This document shows positions 1 to 11,358 of a stretch of 64,000 bases of DNA, piece by piece. The position numbers and the translations under genes are program-made. This stretch comes from Limonium bicolor (Eukaryota > Streptophyta > Magnoliopsida > Caryophyllales > Plumbaginaceae): assembly GCA_023374045.1 (NCBI GenBank), contig CM041783.1, positions 119,227,503 to 119,291,502 of the forward strand, in the 5' to 3' direction. Position 1 is the first letter of the stretch. Every line of letters starts with the position of its first letter. The notes below the pieces were generated by a model, which saw only the letters and a program-made list of their open reading frames with translations, ran no database searches and was not told the DNA's origin.

Positions 1-3000
1 ACTTAAAACGCGTACGTCAAAACTATCCCAACTGTTAAGTTTAATTCACTATTTCCTTTTTAATCTTATCCACCCTCCAGTTTAGTTTAGGTGCGTAAAC
101 CCATAGTTGCATGTATGCATGCATGCATGATTATATTATATTATATTCTTTTTCTTACTTGTATCATTTATTTTATTGTATTCTCTTTCATATTGTTTTT
201 ATTTTCCCACCATCCTTCATAATTCGACATGTTGTATAATCCCTTTATCTTTAGCAAATAATATTTCTTCCAAAACTCATGACTTATAGTTCGTAACTAT
301 ATTTTTTTTTTAATAACCACCACCATTAACTCATAAGGTGTTCAAACAAAAATATATTTATCCACCTTATATACATTATTCTTGTGTATGGATATATTTT
401 TACCACGTAGGTAATTCTCATGAGTTTAATAACTCTTATATTTTATGTTACTTTTTATCATCTTTTATTAGATGATTATTCCATTAGTCGTAGCATATTG
501 TACGACTTAAATATGATTATTATCCTAACATGAGTAACATTTTATGTTGTTAATAACAACTTCTAAGGTTTATTCAATAATACCTTAGTTTATAACTCCC
601 ATTTATTATAGTTTGTCACACTATTTTATGTGAGTACCTTCCTTATATTAATTCATCTAACCACCTTATACCATTTAATTGTCATAACATTTACAACATA
701 GTAGACCGTAGTCTAAAGTTCATTTTCCAACTTTATATTTTCGGTATAGCCCTTGAATTTATTTAAATTCCCTTTTTGACCACATAACTTATGTAGGTTA
801 TATACCAAAATACTAATATCATTTGCTATGATATTTTTATTTCCTTTAACTTATAATCTATAGTTTTTATACAAAACTTTGTGTATTGCCTCAGAGGCAC
901 ATATTAAACCTTATACTTTTCCTTAACCAATAATTCCTTTATTTACCTAATACTTCTTAAATCATTTTCTTTTACCATTTATATATCCCATTTAATATAA
1001 CATTATCTAACTTATAAAAGAGCATAACCTATGGTTATTTTTTGTAAATTCCGAACAGACCTCAATATACATTTTATATGTCATTAGGCCCAATTTATAA
1101 CATATAGTTTGATAATATCATTAAAACTATATATTATACATATATCTCAACAAATACGCTTATATAATTCTAAAAATCTCCAAATTTTACCAAAGGGTTA
1201 TAAATATCCTTATTAACCCATATACTCTTGGTATTTTACCATTCCACCATCTATTTTTCTCCAAAGTGTCATAATGACATATTAACTATATACTATTCAT
1301 ATATAGTTTATTTTAATTCCAAAATCCACCAAATAAATTCCTAAAAATTCCTAATAGCCCATGGGTGTTTAGAATACCATTGTACACCCTTTATTTTTGG
1401 TAATAACATATTTTTACCACATATGTTATAAAAATATTACCATTAAATACATAACTTATTATAAAACCTTAAATAAGTTATCTAACTTATTTATTTTGGT
1501 CAAAACCTAGTATATGGTCAAGGTTGACCACCTTAATATTCCCTTGACCATTAATTCTTAATAATTACGGTTTGCACCCAAACTTTCCAGAAATCACCAT
1601 TTGACCCCCCAAAACAAATTTATAAAATCTTATATTTTTTAACCTCCTTTTACCTCTAATTTTCGGCCTTATTATTCTAAAGCCCTTAAATTTAATTTAA
1701 TTACACCTAATGCCCCATTTATTTTCGGTAATGCATTTATACTACTTAAACTTAATTAAAAGCTTGTAAATGCATAAATAAAATGGCCTAAAATACATGT
1801 CCTTATTACAAACATTTGCTCACAAAATAAATTACACATAAATGTCCCAAAATACATATAAATTTTCGGCCTCACCATAGATTCTTTGTTTAATTACCAA
1901 ACTTCCACATAATGTCTTAAATTTGACATTTATGTTACTTAATCACTTAGATAAATTTACTAAGCCATTTCTTTAAACATTTTAAGGTCAAAATGACCTT
2001 ATTACCATGTTCTCTCACGGCAATTGATATAGAAATAGCTTAGAACATTTTAACTTAAGTAAGTTAATGTTTAAGTGATTTATACCTTGATTTAGCTTGA
2101 ATAACTCCTGTTTGAATTCGGCCAGCCTTAGATAAAATTTCCAAAGCTTCTCTTACATGTTTTCAAACAGAAAAAAAGGCCTAGTTAGTCTCCAAGAAAT
2201 ATCTAACTATAAGAGTAATTTATGTAAGATTTAAGGCAAAAAATCACCTTAAGATGCAAGGAGAGTTCAAGATGATTTCGGCCTGAATCAAACACACCAC
2301 AAGGTGTTATATTCTACCATATTGACATAGGAAATAGTTAGGTCTCGAAGTGCTACCTTGTTATTAGGTTTTTACCTTGGAAAATGCCTTAAAAGAGAGT
2401 ATTTCTCTTGGATCTCGGCCACCCTTGCTCCAAATGGCTAACCAACAGATTCCACATGAAAAGGAGAAGAAGATGAGGCTATGACCAAAGTTTCACAGCC
2501 AAACTCGAAGGGAATCAAAAGTTATGAGCTTAAAGCACATTTTTACCTTAAAATGTAGATTTGAAAACCTTGGTCCCTCTACTACTGGTCTCAACAGAGT
2601 TTAGCTCTTGTTCTAACCTTAGAACACTGAGAATAAGCCATAGGAATAGATGAGCCACGAAATCTAGGTGTTGGTAGTGAAGAGATGCAGAAAAAGAGCT
2701 AAAAATGACATTAAAACACTTACATTAGGAGCTTAGGAGCTAGGCTTGCCTTCCATGCTCAAGAACACACTTGAGAGCTTCTAAGGAAGGAGAGAACTCG
2801 GCAGGGAAGACGAGGATCGGACAAGGAAGGAAGGAAGAAGTGGGAAAGCTGGATTAATTTGAAAAAAGTAAAGTTACTATTGCAAATTGAACATTAGGTA
2901 GTGATTTGTCCTCAAAATCATTGTATGCTGTCCCCTCACTTATTGCAGAGCCGCCTCCTGGTCTAAATGAGTCAATTAGTTGACCATTGACCATGCTTGG

Positions 3001-3626
3001 TCAATGTTGACTCATTGGGGCCCCACTTTAGGGTTTTATTAATATTTTAATATTAAATTTGTAAAAATTCGTAAATTCTGGAATTTAAATCCTAATATCA
3101 TATAATATGGTATTTTATTATATTTAAAGGTATTTATAACCTTTTAGCCCATTTAAAACCAATTTAGAAGGCGATTACACAAAACGTGCTTTAAGGAGTT
3201 TTAGTGCACATTTTGTGTCGCAAGGTGTTTCTGGGCTTGGTTTTCTTTGACAACGGTTTTGTTGTGTTCCTTACATGATATTTGATCATGTAATTCAATT
3301 TTATATCATTTAGAGGTCCTTTGATTTTTAAGGTTTTCCTAGAGCACCTTTTTGCCCTTTTGACCTTGAAGCATGTAAATGCTTTTTCTTTGTGTTGGAG
3401 TGTTGTCCAACGGTTATAATATGTTTAGTAGTATGTAATATGCTTAGACAAATTTTTAGGTCCTAAGAGTTTATTTGGGTATTTATTTACCCTTAACAGT
3501 CAAAGGGTGCAACATCTTGTTTTATTGTTGACCACTGTTGTTCTCAGGTGACTTTTAAGGCATGTTTAGGCCTTAATTAATATGATTAAATATTTAATCC
3601 ATGCTTTAATAATTTGGGGTATTTCA
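1..3626 (-). mobile_element. Element A: 3' LTR, partial (Ty3/gypsy)
   Basis: This AT-rich block matches 14131-17700 over its whole length. Its right edge reads GGGGTATTTCA, which on the minus strand is an LTR start TGAAATACCCC, and it is followed at once by a minus-strand polypurine tract. It is therefore the 3' LTR of a minus-strand element; its outer end lies left of the window. The complete sister LTR is about 5.3 kb once a nested insertion is removed. No gene is seen here. A short ATGC repeat lies at about 109-130. Copies differ mostly by 1-2 base indels. Confidence 0.9.
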
Positions 3627-3661
3627 GTCTACCCCCTTAAAAAGACTTCGTCCCGAAGTCT
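3627..3661 (-). other. Element A polypurine tract with adjacent hairpin
   Basis: On the minus strand this reads a short palindrome (GACTTCG, 3-base loop, CGAAGTC), then TTTTTAAGGGGGTAGA, then the LTR start. A PPT placed directly before the 3' LTR is the normal primer site for plus-strand DNA synthesis. The same arrangement, with a weaker palindrome, recurs before the PPT of element C (32806-32831). Confidence 0.85.
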
Positions 3662-4082
3662 CTTAATCAAATAGGTAAGTATAATAAATGTATAACTACC
3701 CATTGTTCCCATAATGTATATCTATGTGATATATCATTTACACACATCATATTGAGCTTATACAGCACATAGCCATCACGTTGTGGCGTTAGTTCAATCA
3801 TATATGGATATAGGTGATCCATCAGCACCATCATTTCCTATCAGTTCTACAAGTCCTGACAACCTTCCTGAGGTGTCCATAACATTCCATTGTTCCACAT
3901 TCCATATCTAATGATTCATTTCGTATCTAGGCAATACCATATGTAATCATTCTATAAAGCAATATGAATGCATATCACAGATAGCATAAGAAAAAGTACT
4001 ACACACATGGTGTACATACAATCATTCAAACAAGTATCTCATAGGATACATACTTCCAAGTGTACATCACACCCAAACAACC

Positions 4083-4240
4083 AAACAACGCACGCCCCGC
4101 GTACCAACCATAACCAAGAAAACCAATTCACTGTATGCTATGCATACTAAATAATTCACATACTAACCAAACAACCTTGTATGCCCCGCCACACCACCAA
4201 TTCTCTTTTTTATTTGCATGCAATGCATATCAAACAGCCA
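4083..4240 (-). repeat. Short palindromes in element A (GTATGC/GCATAC type)
   Basis: Four short dyads lie at about 4090-4104 (GCACGC-CCC-GCGTAC), 4133-4147 (GTATGC-TAT-GCATAC), about 4176-4191 and about 4216-4231. The matching part of element C, 31863-32050, holds a fuller set. They lie between the PPT-like tract at 4270 and the real PPT. Confidence 0.6.
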
Positions 4241-4269
4241 AAATAAGTGCACACATGTGCACAGCCAAG

Positions 4270-4345
4270 AGGCTCTACCCCCTTAAAAAGGGTTACGCCC
4301 CCGTACCCCACAGTATACAACAGCACCGCTCAACAAGGAGCGCTG
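4270..4345 (-). other. Second PPT-like tract and conserved hairpin (element A)
   Basis: 4273-4291 on the minus strand reads CCTTTTTAAGGGGGTAGAG, nearly the same as the true PPT at 3628-3643. Next to it, 4296-4345 forms an imperfect inverted repeat built on AGTATnCAAC...GCGCTGGATACT. Both are kept in element C at 31740-31820, in the same order and orientation relative to the element. Confidence 0.6.
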
Positions 4346-5281
4346 GATACTTGGCTCTCAAAGAGTTCTCCAACTCGTGGATTATCCTCATATCAGAGAG
4401 ACGGGTATAATTCTAGCCCTTCAGGGCTCCACAATATATAAAAGGTGAGGCACTGATCTTTTTGTGCTCTCTCCCAAGTTCATTCTTTTGGGCCCACTCG
4501 CTCCGTATGAGGTGTAGACCCATGAATAAAGGCTCAATTTGCCCTTTTTTTTTTGCTGTGAATCCACTGGTTTGGATCACTAGCATATATGCGTGTGTCT
4601 TCTCTTCTCTCACTGATATTCAGTTTGAGATGTAATGTGACATTGGCTACTGTTAGTACTTAGTGCTCTTTGCACTTGTCTTTGTAATACTAAGACGTAC
4701 CAGCCTATATGTCCACAAAGATGATGTTTGTCATTCATGTCTCCTGGTGATTTTGCTCCGGAGTAACACACTGTTGTAGTTCTTTTTTTTTCACACTCTT
4801 GTTGATATCCACTTTATCTTTCAGCATTTCCACAAGATTAATAAACTGCTCGAAGTGTAATACCAAAACACTCAGTCATACAGAGTGTAGAGGCGTAAAC
4901 GCTCAACAGCTAATATTTCATGAGTCAAACAGATAAGATGTGCGAATTGTCCTATGAGTGGTACATTCCAAATCCATTGTTCTTTAAGCAAGATTTCTGC
5001 TATCATATAGCTTTATCTTTTTTCTTCTCGTCCATCTTCGAGGTAATCCGTCTTACTGTCCTAGAATGGAGTTGACTACTTCTCGTGTTCAACACTACCT
5101 GTCTACTTGCATGGGGGTACCGTACTGATACATTACTACTTACCCGACTAACTTATAAATAAGTCTGTCGGCCAGTGCCCCCTATGCTCCGAACGAGTGC
5201 GGTCGTCCCATGTCTTGTTTAGTAAACTGGTAATGTCTGTCACACGGTTGTTGTGAAGTATTCTTTTGTCAATCTCCCTTT

Positions 5282-5435
5282 GATGGATATCCCTCTTTTT
5301 TGTTCTTCTTTTTTTTTTTGTCTTTGGTCTTCTTTTTGCTTCTGTTTTTTTTGTCCTCTTTTTGCTTCTGCTTTCTTCTTCTTTTTTTTCATTTTTTTTC
5401 TTTTTGCTTATTCTTTTTTTTTTGTAATAGTTCAT
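5282..5435. repeat. Polypyrimidine/polypurine low-complexity tract
   Basis: About 150 bp almost wholly C/T on the plus strand, rich in TTTTTGCTTCT-like units. It is flanked by sequence that matches element C near 30560-30620, where no such tract exists, so it expanded in A after the copies separated. Lysine-rich open frames on the minus strand here are a by-product of the repeat. Confidence 0.8.
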
Positions 5436-6745
5436 GTTATCAGTTATCCTGTAATAAGTGATGTTGCCTTTGTGGCAACCGTGGTAACTTGTATCATAGA
5501 CTAGTATTATTCAACTCGGTGTAAGTAAATCCGTGCTATATTAGCAAACTTGTTTCTCCTTTTTTTTTTCATTGAGTACAACACATTTTTCCTTTTTCTC
5601 CCTGTTGTTTTTTTTATCATTTCTCATCCATAGTTCATATTCGTCCCCTCATCCATGTAATTGGATGCATTGCAGATTGCATAATAGTTTGAGCAGCTTG
5701 GCTCTTCACTTCCCACCATCCTCACCGACGTGGTGCATCTACAAAGGGTATGCTTGTCCATAAGGACTAAACATGTATCACCGGTAGTGATTAGCATTAA
5801 ATGCAAGTATACTCTGATGGTATTGGCTAATAGCCCTGTCTGAAACTTCCTTCCTCGAACGTTTAACTGGTGTGTGTTTTTTTTTTTTTTTCTACAGTCA
5901 TAGTGGCAGTATAATGTGTCCAGTTGCAGTGGTTGGACTATCGGTCCTTCCAAAATTGCATAGGTTTATAATCTCCAGGTTTCAATGAAAATGTTTGAAC
6001 CACAGTTTTTTTTATATAAAAGGCTAAAAGTAGTAGTTGTTGCAGTTGCATTTGTAGTAGCTGTTACTGTTGTTGTTGCTGTCGCTGCACTTGCTGTAGA
6101 AAGTGCGCAAGGCAGGTGAATTTTCAGTGGTTTACTGTCATAGCGCTTGCAATAGCAAGTGCGCCATGCAGGTGGAAATTCTGGTTCAGTAATTTCCGGT
6201 CTCATTGACTCTGTGTTGTAGAGTATAGGCTACATGGTAATGTAAGCATTAACATCCTGTTCATATATATATCCGTCAAGGTTTAAAGCTTTTGGTACTG
6301 AGTACACACAACTAATCCCAAAGTCTTACACAAAAGGCGAGTGGTCAATGACACACTCCCACATACTTATAACATAGCTCCTTCTAACATTCAAAGTAAG
6401 CACACAACATAGTAAGTAAAAGTCTTCCACTAGCGGTCTCATGGAGTATGGGTACTCATGCCCTATCTACTCCCTTCTACTACTGCCCTTCTGGGCTCCA
6501 GCATCAGCAGATGTCTAGCCATCCTGACCACCTCTTGATACTCCAGATCCTCCAGCTGAGGTCTTCTGAGTATTCTTTGGGTGGCCTGTAATTACGGATC
6601 TCTGGGTTCATCCAACATTCAAATTCCCTATGGCCCTCTTTGTGGCAGCACACCGACACTCGACTTTGCGACCTTCGCAAGTCGACCCCTGGATGGTCCT
6701 TCCCACAACGCTTACAGTAAAAATGGCGCTGGGTCTGTCCGGTGC

Positions 6746-6829
6746 CTGATGATAGTATTTAAGTTTAAGTTAAATCTGTTGATATAGGGGTTAAGATTAT
6801 ATTTGAGTTTAAGAGGTAGGTGTTCTCAC
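6746..6829 (-). other. Candidate intron 3 in gag (84 nt)
   Basis: Donor GTGAGA, acceptor ATCATCAG, A/T-rich body with CTTAAC branch-like words. Removal brings SAPPKG into frame with the zinc-knuckle segment starting TGQTQRHFYCKRC. Confidence 0.6.
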
Positions 6830-6948
6830 CCTTAGGAGGTGCAGATCTCGGAGGCTTAGCATCAATAACTGGGCCGGTCAACTGCAGGACGGGCTCTTTC
6901 CCTTTCTTTCCCTGGTGACCCTGCTGCCCTTTCTTTGGAAAGAATTTC

Positions 6949-7022
6949 CTGTTTAAGGTTTCGGGTCAGCATTCGTAAGGTATTTAGTATGATAAGTATT
7001 TAAGCATGGGATAAGTCCTTAC
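6949..7022 (-). other. Candidate intron 2 in gag (74 nt)
   Basis: Donor GTAAGG and acceptor TTAAACAG, with GCTGAC as a possible branch site 18-23 nt from the acceptor. Removal joins GQKKGK to KFFPKKGQQGHQG in frame; retention gives a stop at once (AAG TAA). Confidence 0.6.
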
Positions 7023-7183
7023 TTTCCCTTTTTCTGGCCATCGCCTGAAGATGCTCCTCCAACCTCAGACTCTCCTTCAGGGTTCTTCCTTTTCTTTGCC
7101 CCTAGAGTCTCTTCCCGAGTCTGGAGCATTACCTCCGTCCTCGAGGCAACATCATAACACTCCTGGAATCTCATTGGTAAGTT

Positions 7184-7241
7184 CTCACAAGGTTATACCG
7201 TACTGTAGTAAGTAAAGAATTTATGGCATTCATGTTAATAC
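7184..7241 (-). other. Candidate intron 1 in gag (58 nt)
   Basis: On the minus strand it starts GTATTAAC and ends TTGTGAG. Left in, it gives an in-frame stop after three codons; taken out, the capsid part joins the next segment (begins NLPMRFQECYDVA) without a shift. It is short for a plant intron, and an inner CAG at 39 nt is an alternative acceptor that does not keep frame. Confidence 0.5.
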
Positions 7242-7867
7242 CTGTATGGTAGTGTAGAGGGTAGCACCCATCGCCATCTGGATGCGAAATAAAAGTCCTC
7301 CCCGGAACTTCTCGATCTTTATACGGTTTCTGAGTAATCCACACCGGGGATGAAGTCCAGTAGACCAATGAATCGAGCGTAATACTCGTCTACGGTCAGA
7401 CCTCCCTGGGTCAATGTTTCAAACTCATGGCGCTTCTTCTGTTTGAGGTGCGCCGGGTAGTACCCTCTTAGTAATTCAACAAAGGGAGCCCACGAAAAGT
7501 CGGGCGTAGCCAGGTGCTGGTCCTTGACCAACCTCCACCAAGTGCTGGCTGCATCCTTCAGGTGGAAAGCAGCAATAGCGACCCTCTTGTCGTCAGGTAC
7601 TTGTAAAGCTTCAAATGCTTTCTCGTGTTCAACAATGTAACGCTCCAAAGCTACGGGGTCTGGTTCCCCTGAATATGTAGGTGGTCGGGTCTCGCTAACT
7701 GACTTCAGCCAGTTTGTTTCCCTGGGCTGTGGCGGGTGGACTGGTGCTCCTCCTATCTGAGTACACAGCTGTGCAAGAACGACTGCAACCGTCTCAGCAA
7801 CTCCTGGAATGCCGGGGTCACCGCCTCTACCTCTTCCAGTATCACGCCATCTAGTACCACCAGACAT

Positions 7868-8099
7868 CTGTAGTACAGTGTGTCACATAAATACTCGGTA
7901 ATTACCGTACACAACCAATAAATATTTAATTGCCTTAAGGCTAACCTGTCACGCAATTTGCGTTACTAGACACAATATCTCCTTAAGACGAATCGTCTCA
8001 TACTTCCCAAATGTTTCCCAATGTTTCCCAAGTTCTAAGCTCACTGTCTTAACCTACTTTCTCGTCATCAGAGCGGTACTCTACTCCGCTCTGATACCA
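7868..8099 (-). other. Element A leader and tRNA-iMet primer-binding site
   Basis: 8088-8099 on the minus strand is TGGTATCAGAGC, the iMet-type PBS used by many plant Ty3/gypsy and copia elements, four bases inside the 5' LTR end. 7868-8087 is the untranslated leader up to the gag ATG and starts like the leaders of B and C (shared GATGACGAGA and AAGACAGTGAG words). Confidence 0.9.
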
Positions 8100-8103
8100 C
8101 TTT

Positions 8104-8962
8104 TGTAACACCCCTCTCCATAATCACGATATAATCCCTCACGTAGCAATAAATAAAACGTCTCGCATCGGAAAAATAAATAACAATTACAAAACTCACA
8201 CGGGTGTCACCGGCCATTACTCGCCCATGCGAGCAACGTAGCCATACCACATCCAACTTCCAAAATAAACAAACTGCTACCGCAGTGATAACGAGAAACT
8301 CCTATACATCAAACTAAGTCCATAACCATAAACATTGACAAGGGAGCGTCTACCCAATCCTGAAAAATACATAACCTTACCATAAGACCATACACCATCT
8401 TCATTACCATACAACATCTCCAACTACCCTGTTCCTGCTCTTCAGCTCCGACAATGATCAACAACCTGAAATGGTGTAGTATCAGCGATAGACGCTGAGT
8501 ATGCCGGGCCTGGACCCTAATGGTCACTTGTCATTTTAACCATCTTATTATTAGATTGTTTCATGCTTTTCCTTTTTACAGTTATAATCAAAACTGAAGC
8601 ATAAATGTATAATATACATAATCAACCATCCAATTTTCATAAACATTAATCATCCATCCAAACCAAACATTCATAGAATATTTCAAACAACATTTGTATA
8701 TCGAACGTATCGAGCAATAACAACAATTTTTGTACAATGTACAATCGCCGTAGTGTTCACCATCCACTGTCAATTTATTTTAGTTTGGCTTTCAAGCCCC
8801 GTCCATATGTACAATGTACATTCGCCGTAGCGTACAGTTCCCATAGTTAATTTACCTTAGCCTTGTAGGCTCCATCCAACCATGTTAATTAATGTCAGTA
8901 GGGCGTCATGTTAGGACAACCCAAACCTCACCATGGACAGTAGTCCCCGTACACACAAAGGT
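8104..8962 (-). mobile_element. Element A: 5' LTR, PBS-proximal part
   Basis: Begins TGTAACACCCC on the plus strand (LTR end GGGGTGTTACA on the minus strand). It aligns in reverse with 26330-27072 of element C and 19450-20209 of B. It is cut at 8962 by solo LTR S and resumes at 13264; across the cut, the join matches C's uninterrupted sequence near 26332 (GAGCACCTTTGTGTGTACG). Confidence 0.9.
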
Positions 8963-9608
8963 TGTAACACCCCAACCGTTAATCTCGACGTCATTACCTC
9001 TTAACTGTTACTAATACTCCTACTCACGCAGCGGAACTCTAATTAAACGAGGGGTGAAACAACGCCGTTAGCCACCCATGTGGCTAACCAGGCCTTTCTT
9101 ACATACCGTAACGGTCTGATGAACTGGTACAAACCGAGTACTTCATACAATACAATACTCAATTCATATCTCTACTATAACGAGTCTACAATATACGGAT
9201 GCCGATAACATACTCGGACTTACACCTCATTCAAACGCATAAGTATTACAATCTAACTATCCATGCTCACAGCAAGTCCCCGTCCTACTCTCTCGAACGG
9301 TTGTCAGCTTCAAGTACCTGCACAAAAACGTTCCCCCTAGGGGGTCAGCTTACGCTGCGCATGAAATTCGCATATACCAGCGTGCTAACCGCGGTACGCC
9401 GACTACTTTGGGTCGGATATACATGGAGTTCATTTTAAACAAACAACATGCATCATGTCAATACAATTATCTATAATCTCCACACAAGGAATCTACATCC
9501 AATCACGAACACGATTCCTAACTAACATAACAATGTTGTTAGTGGTAACTGGTTACTCTTAGGCATTGAGGGTTATCCTCACATTGCCTTGTTTACTTAT
9601 TCAATACC

Positions 9609-9775
9609 TCTACCCTCTCTCTCGGGTTACTTATTCTTATACGTTACCCGTTCTCTCGGGTTACTCATTCGTATACACACCCATTCTCTTGGGCTACTCA
9701 TTCTTATACATACCCGTTCTCTCGGGTTACTCTCACATATACTCGCCCCTTTCTCTCGGGTTATTTATACTCGTT
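9609..9775. repeat. 34-bp tandem repeat, about 5 copies
   Basis: Units start CTCTCGGGTTAC at about 9619, 9653, 9686, 9719 and 9753 (spacing 33-34 bp). The open frames over 9566-10132 follow from this periodic sequence and are not genes. Confidence 0.85.
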
Positions 9776-11037
9776 ATCTCACCCGCACTTCCTCTTATTC
9801 ATACTCAAGCTCTTGTAGATTCTCGACACTACAGGTCTCCTACTCACGCTTGTTACTCTATTCCATACTTAAGCCAAAACTCATGGCTCTCTAGCATAGT
9901 CTTACTTTCCCCGGTTTCGACCTACTCTGGTCTAGCATGGTGGGAAGGTTCAACTAGCTCACGGAACTCTCTCTTAGTTCCTATCTCTTTTTACATAGGT
10001 CCGACTACTCTCGGACTACTCACATTCCCATTACTCCTCTCTCGGAGTTATAATTATATCATGTATATTAGTCTAGAAGCATCATTCTCGATGTTTCTAA
10101 TGACTTTGGGAACTTTACTTAATTTCGGGTAATCTTAGGTTTAGTGTTTACCCTCACAATCATATGCTTGTACATTCGGATATTTTCTTATACCGGTAAA
10201 ATCCTCATATAAGAGGTCGACCGTATCTCAAGGGAATCACATAGTCCCCTAGGTCTCTTTTACCTTTCTTATATGTTTACATTATTGGACTAACTTCAAT
10301 CCTCTCGATGGAGGTCATTTATCTCTCCACTCATATTTATTTCGTGGATTGTTTCAATAAGGTTCTCTAACCGTTATCGGGTATATACTCAACCCGTACA
10401 TCTCCTCGCATTTTAGGGAGTTCATATGTTTGTGTTATCGTTATACTTTAATCGATAGCTTGTGTGTGTTTGCATAATCCATTGGTTATGTGACTACCCG
10501 TTCAACGGGTTTCTAGTCAGTCAATACTCACTAAGAGTCGGTCTATGCACTAAGTTAGACCACACCGCATACAAGTATGTTAGCTCATTCAACATACAAC
10601 AATGCATGCATAATCAACAAGGGATTATTTTCATGCTTTAATCTTGATTAAGCCGGCACAACAAACACACAAATCAGTGTAACTCGGTTAGCATACGGGG
10701 CATGAGAAAATCATACCTTTCACCGGGGTTTTTACTTTACCGTGCATCTCTCCATGCTCGGGTCGCGCACGACTCTCTGATAATGTTTCAAACATTATTA
10801 TTACTAAGATCATACGGAACATATTAAATGTTTTCCCGTAGTTACCCCGTTATCCCGTTTCTCGGTTTCACTTTTGTTACTTTAAGCTCTCACATCTCAA
10901 ACACTTCTAACACTTTCTCACACTTCCTAGGGCCTTTATATGCCACCAAACAAACCCTTAACATCTTATAACATCATAAAACATTCAAACCCCCATCATT
11001 TACAACCTTTAAATACTCTCTGTAGGTTTCTGGGGGT

Positions 11038-11358
11038 GGTCCGGGACTTGGTCCCCACCCTAAGTCCCGGACCATTACAAGGCATAACTCTCGGCATTAT
11101 TTCACTTTGGTCCGGACTTCATTCAGGAGCTAAGTCCCGGACCATAAGGCAGGAAGAATCTCGGTTTAAAAATGGTATGTGGTCCGGGACTTGGGCATGG
11201 GACTAGGACCCCGACCAACAAGCAGTGAATTCTCGGTTGAAAAGTGCACATGGTCCGGGACTTGGTCATGGGGTTAAGACCCGGACAAACAAACAACAAC
11301 TCTCGGGGGTACAATAGGGGTGGTCCGGGACTTGGTCCTGGACATAGGTCCCGGACCC
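11038..11358. repeat. 71-bp tandem array of GTCCGGGAC palindromes
   Basis: Five units start GGTCCGG(G)ACTT at about 11038, 11109, 11181, 11252 and 11322, a spacing of 70-72 bp. Each holds an imperfect palindrome of about 35 bp (GGTCCGGGACTTG...CTAAGTCCCGGACC), then a TCTCGG-containing linker. The block is GC-rich within an AT-rich LTR. Confidence 0.9.

Larger units (their letters stand above)
3662..6503 (-). mobile_element. Element A: non-coding 3' internal region
   Basis: About 2.8 kb between the gag remnant and the PPT. I see no protease, reverse transcriptase, RNase H or integrase motif on either strand, where a full-length Ty3/gypsy element would carry about 3-4 kb of pol. Much of it aligns with the internal region of element C (about 28100-32800), so it is an inherited part of the family. 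It holds a duplicated PPT-like tract, a hairpin, short palindromes and a long pyrimidine run, listed separately. Confidence 0.75.
6504..7867 (-). pseudogene. gag: Element A gag, decayed, with intron-like gaps
   Basis: This encodes the Gag (capsid/nucleocapsid) polyprotein of a Ty3/gypsy element. The first 182 codons (7867-7319) hold a retrotransposon gag domain with RPPTYSGEPDP, ASTWW and VDEYYARFIGLLDFI. A frameshift near 7320 breaks the frame. The sequence then continues through three GT...AG gaps (7184-7241, 6949-7022, 6746-6829). The end is a paired zinc-knuckle region of the kind CxxCGKDHPGxxC plus CHKEGHREFEC; the first knuckle's last Cys and the second's first Cys lie in another frame, implying two compensating indels. 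No protease follows; a stop occurs at 6504-6506. The ATG at 7867 lies 220 bp downstream of the PBS. The domain identity is firm; the lineage within chromoviruses is not. The breaks may be partly assembly error. Confidence 0.8.

Noticed and set aside
5148..5435. Lysine-rich open frame (95 aa, minus) ending in a segment also open in C near 30575-30720
   Set aside because: The lysine part is a polypurine repeat. The shared part shows mostly amino-acid-changing differences between A and C, so no sign of coding constraint.
9566..10132. 188-aa open frame, plus strand
   Set aside because: It runs through a 34-bp tandem repeat inside an LTR; repetitive composition explains the open frame.
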